From Acidimicrobiaceae bacterium (GTDB taxonomy: Bacteria > Actinomycetota > Acidimicrobiia > Acidimicrobiales > Palsa-688), in contig PMLI01000063.1 in the NCBI GenBank assembly GCA_003158835.1, positions 1 through 6,977 on the forward strand: a stretch of DNA of 6,977 nt, in the 5' to 3' direction. The notes under the pieces are model-generated. The model saw only the letters and a program-made list of their open reading frames with translations, made no database searches and was not told the DNA's origin. The translations under genes were made by a program, and so were the position numbers. Positions within the stretch are counted from its first letter, which is position 1. Each line of letters starts with the position of its first letter. This document shows, piece by piece, positions 5,424 through 6,977 of this stretch.

Positions 5424-6977
5424 TCAGGCCCGGTCCCCCGGGCCCAACCGGGCACGGACGTCGGCCGCCACGGCCCCCTTCTCGAGGAGGAACAACGGGT
5501 TGAGGTCCATCTCTGCGATCTCTGGATGATCGCTGGCGATGGCCGAGACCCCTCGCAACACCTGGTACAGCGCCTCCACGTCGAGAGGCGGCTCCCCTCG
5601 GTACCCGGTCAACAGCCTGTAGGAGCTCAGCGACTGGACCATGTCCGCGATGTCGTCGTCATTGAGAGGGGCGACGCCGACGGCGACGTCACCTAGGAGC
5701 TCGACCAGAGTGCCACCGAGACCAACCACGACAAGCGGCCCCAGCAGAGGGTCGCGATTGGTGCCGACGATCATCTCCTGGCCCGCGCCGATCTGCTCCT
5801 GGACCACGATCTCGTCAGCCAGTCCCGCCATACCGGCAGACTCGAAGTCGGCGCGGATCGCCCGCACCGCATTTGCCGCCGCTGACGGTGTGGTCACACC
5901 GAGCCTGACGCCCCCGACCTCGCTCTTGTGGATGGCGGCCGCAACCTTGACGACGACCGTGCCCCCGAGCTCGGCCTGGGCCGCCTCGGCTTCGCCCGGA
6001 GTGCGCACGCGAACAGACCGGGGCACGGCGATGTCATAAGCGGATAGCAGAGCTTCGGCATCCACGGTCGCCAGCCAACCATCGCGGGTTCGGCGGCGGG
6101 CCTGGGCCAGCAACGGCCCGACGACCGGACGATGGAGCTCACTTCGCACCGTCACGGCGGAGAGCCGGGACCGCCTCTCGTACCATGCGACGCTGAGGCT
6201 GAGGGCACGAGCTGCGTTCTCCGGGAACACGAATGACGGGATCCCCGACTCCCGCAGCACTGCAGGTGGGCCGTCGCGGTTCATGAACACCGCCAGGAGG
6301 GGCACGTCCGGGCCGAGGTCGCGATGGGCGGCAACAAGCTCGGTGGCCACCTCCAACGGGGTAGCCACAACGGGCGTGTTGAACACGACGATCAGGGCGT
6401 CGATGTCCGCTGACGACCCGAGAGCTCGGACCACGTCACCGTAATGGCGGGCGGTGGCGCTGGCGATCATGTCCACCGGGTTGGCCACGCTCGCCTCCCG
6501 GGGGAGCAGGGGCCGCAGGGCCGTTCTGGTCGCTTCGCTGAGCTCCGGCACAACGAGCCCATTGCTCTCGCAGGCGTCCGCGGCGATCACGCCGGAGCCA
6601 CCTCCGTTCGTCACGATGGCCACCCGGCGTCCCGGGAACCGCGGCTGCGAACCGAGCACCGTGGCGAGGTCGAGAACCTCCTCGATGGAACCCGCCCGTA
6701 TGACGCCCGCCTGGCGCAGCACGGCGTCGACAGCCACGTCGCCCGAAGACAGAGCGGCCGTGTGCGACGCCGCCCCTCGTCGACCGGCCTGGGTACGGCC
6801 CGCTTTCAGTACCACAACCGGGACCCTCGTGCCGACGTGCCTGGCCACCCGGATGAACAATCGCGGGTCCGGGACCGACTCGAGGTAGAGCAGGACGAGG
6901 TTGGTGCCTGGGTCTTCGCCCCAGTACAGGAGCAGGTCGGTCACCCCGATGTCAGCGATGTTGCCCACCGACACGAA
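5424..6977 (-). CDS. ADP-forming acyl-CoA synthetase (acetate--CoA ligase family), N-terminus cut by window edge
   Basis: 517 C-terminal residues are present. The first codon at the edge is Phe, giving FVSVGN, an internal motif of the family, so the GTG at 6974 is not the start. Counting that Phe as 1, GRRGAASHTAAL carries the phosphohistidine His72, NGGGSG lies at 124-129, and an ATP-grasp domain occupies ~300-510 with VVKVAAAIHKSEVGG (Lys344), GLGGTLVELLGDVAVGVAPL and EMDLNPLFLL. The family interconverts acyl-CoA + ADP + Pi with acid + CoA + ATP through this phosphorylated His. Substrate (acetate, aryl or branched acid) is not evident. The intact His argues against a degenerate regulatory copy. 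In many actinobacteria this module is fused to a GNAT acetyltransferase (Pat-like). No GNAT lies at this C-terminus; an N-terminal one cannot be excluded because that end is outside the window. It is separated from pelF by 734 bases and is probably a separate unit. Confidence 0.92.
   Translation of the reverse strand, partial: FVSVGNIADIGVTDLLLYWGEDPGTNLVLLYLESVPDPRLFIRVARHVGTRVPVVVLKAGRTQAGRRGAASHTAALSSGDVAVDAVLRQAGVIRAGSIEEVLDLATVLGSQPRFPGRRVAIVTNGGGSGVIAADACESNGLVVPELSEATRTALRPLLPREASVANPVDMIASATARHYGDVVRALGSSADIDALIVVFNTPVVATPLEVATELVAAHRDLGPDVPLLAVFMNRDGPPAVLRESGIPSFVFPENAARALSLSVAWYERRSRLSAVTVRSELHRPVVGPLLAQARRRTRDGWLATVDAEALLSAYDIAVPRSVRVRTPGEAEAAQAELGGTVVVKVAAAIHKSEVGGVRLGVTTPSAAANAVRAIRADFESAGMAGLADEIVVQEQIGAGQEMIVGTNRDPLLGPLVVVGLGGTLVELLGDVAVGVAPLNDDDIADMVQSLSSYRLLTGYRGEPPLDVEALYQVLRGVSAIASDHPEIAEMDLNPLFLLEKGAVAADVRARLGPGDRA

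Noticed and set aside
6972..6974. GTG at 6974 as the start of the acyl-CoA synthetase gene
   Set aside because: The codon lies inside the conserved FVSVGN motif and the frame remains open to the window edge, so the true start is outside.

Overview
The window is very GC-rich, with strong G/C preference at third codon positions, and all four real genes lie on the minus strand. Gene content (a PelF-type glycosyltransferase, a large polytopic membrane protein, a secreted Agd3-like polysaccharide deacetylase, an ADP-forming acyl-CoA synthetase) and base composition point to a high-GC actinobacterium (Actinomycetota). Class or genus cannot be fixed from this sequence.

Layout, following transcription from right to left. 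(1) 6977-5424: the C-terminal ~517 residues of an ADP-forming acyl-CoA synthetase, cut by the right window edge. (2) 5423-4690: a 734-base stretch with no convincing intact gene. It holds a short plus-strand piece resembling the receiver domain of a NarL/LuxR-type response regulator (about 5310-5396), an AT-rich patch with two inverted repeats (5038-5085), and a small doubtful minus-strand reading frame. (3) 4689-3130: a PelF-family GT4 glycosyltransferase. (4) 3133-1685: a membrane protein with about 11-12 transmembrane segments whose start overlaps the PelF stop by four bases (ATGA). (5) 1572 to the left edge: a secreted protein of at least 524 residues with a signal peptide, an Asp-Asp motif, an HTxxH metal-site motif and a fibronectin-III-like C-terminal part. 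It is best read as an Agd3-like (CE18-type) polysaccharide deacetylase and runs off the window.

Genes 3-5 look like one exopolysaccharide operon. PelF would polymerise an activated sugar in the cytoplasm, the coupled membrane protein would take part in export or assembly at the membrane, and the secreted deacetylase would trim N-acetyl groups from the polymer outside the cell. This parallels Pel (Pseudomonas and Gram-positive pel operons) and fungal galactosaminogalactan, where an N-acetylgalactosamine-containing polymer is partly deacetylated to become cationic and adhesive. The unusual point is the combination: a Pel-type synthase gene beside a fungal-type (Agd3) deacetylase, with a membrane protein lacking the PelG signature I know. 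The acyl-CoA synthetase is probably unrelated metabolism.
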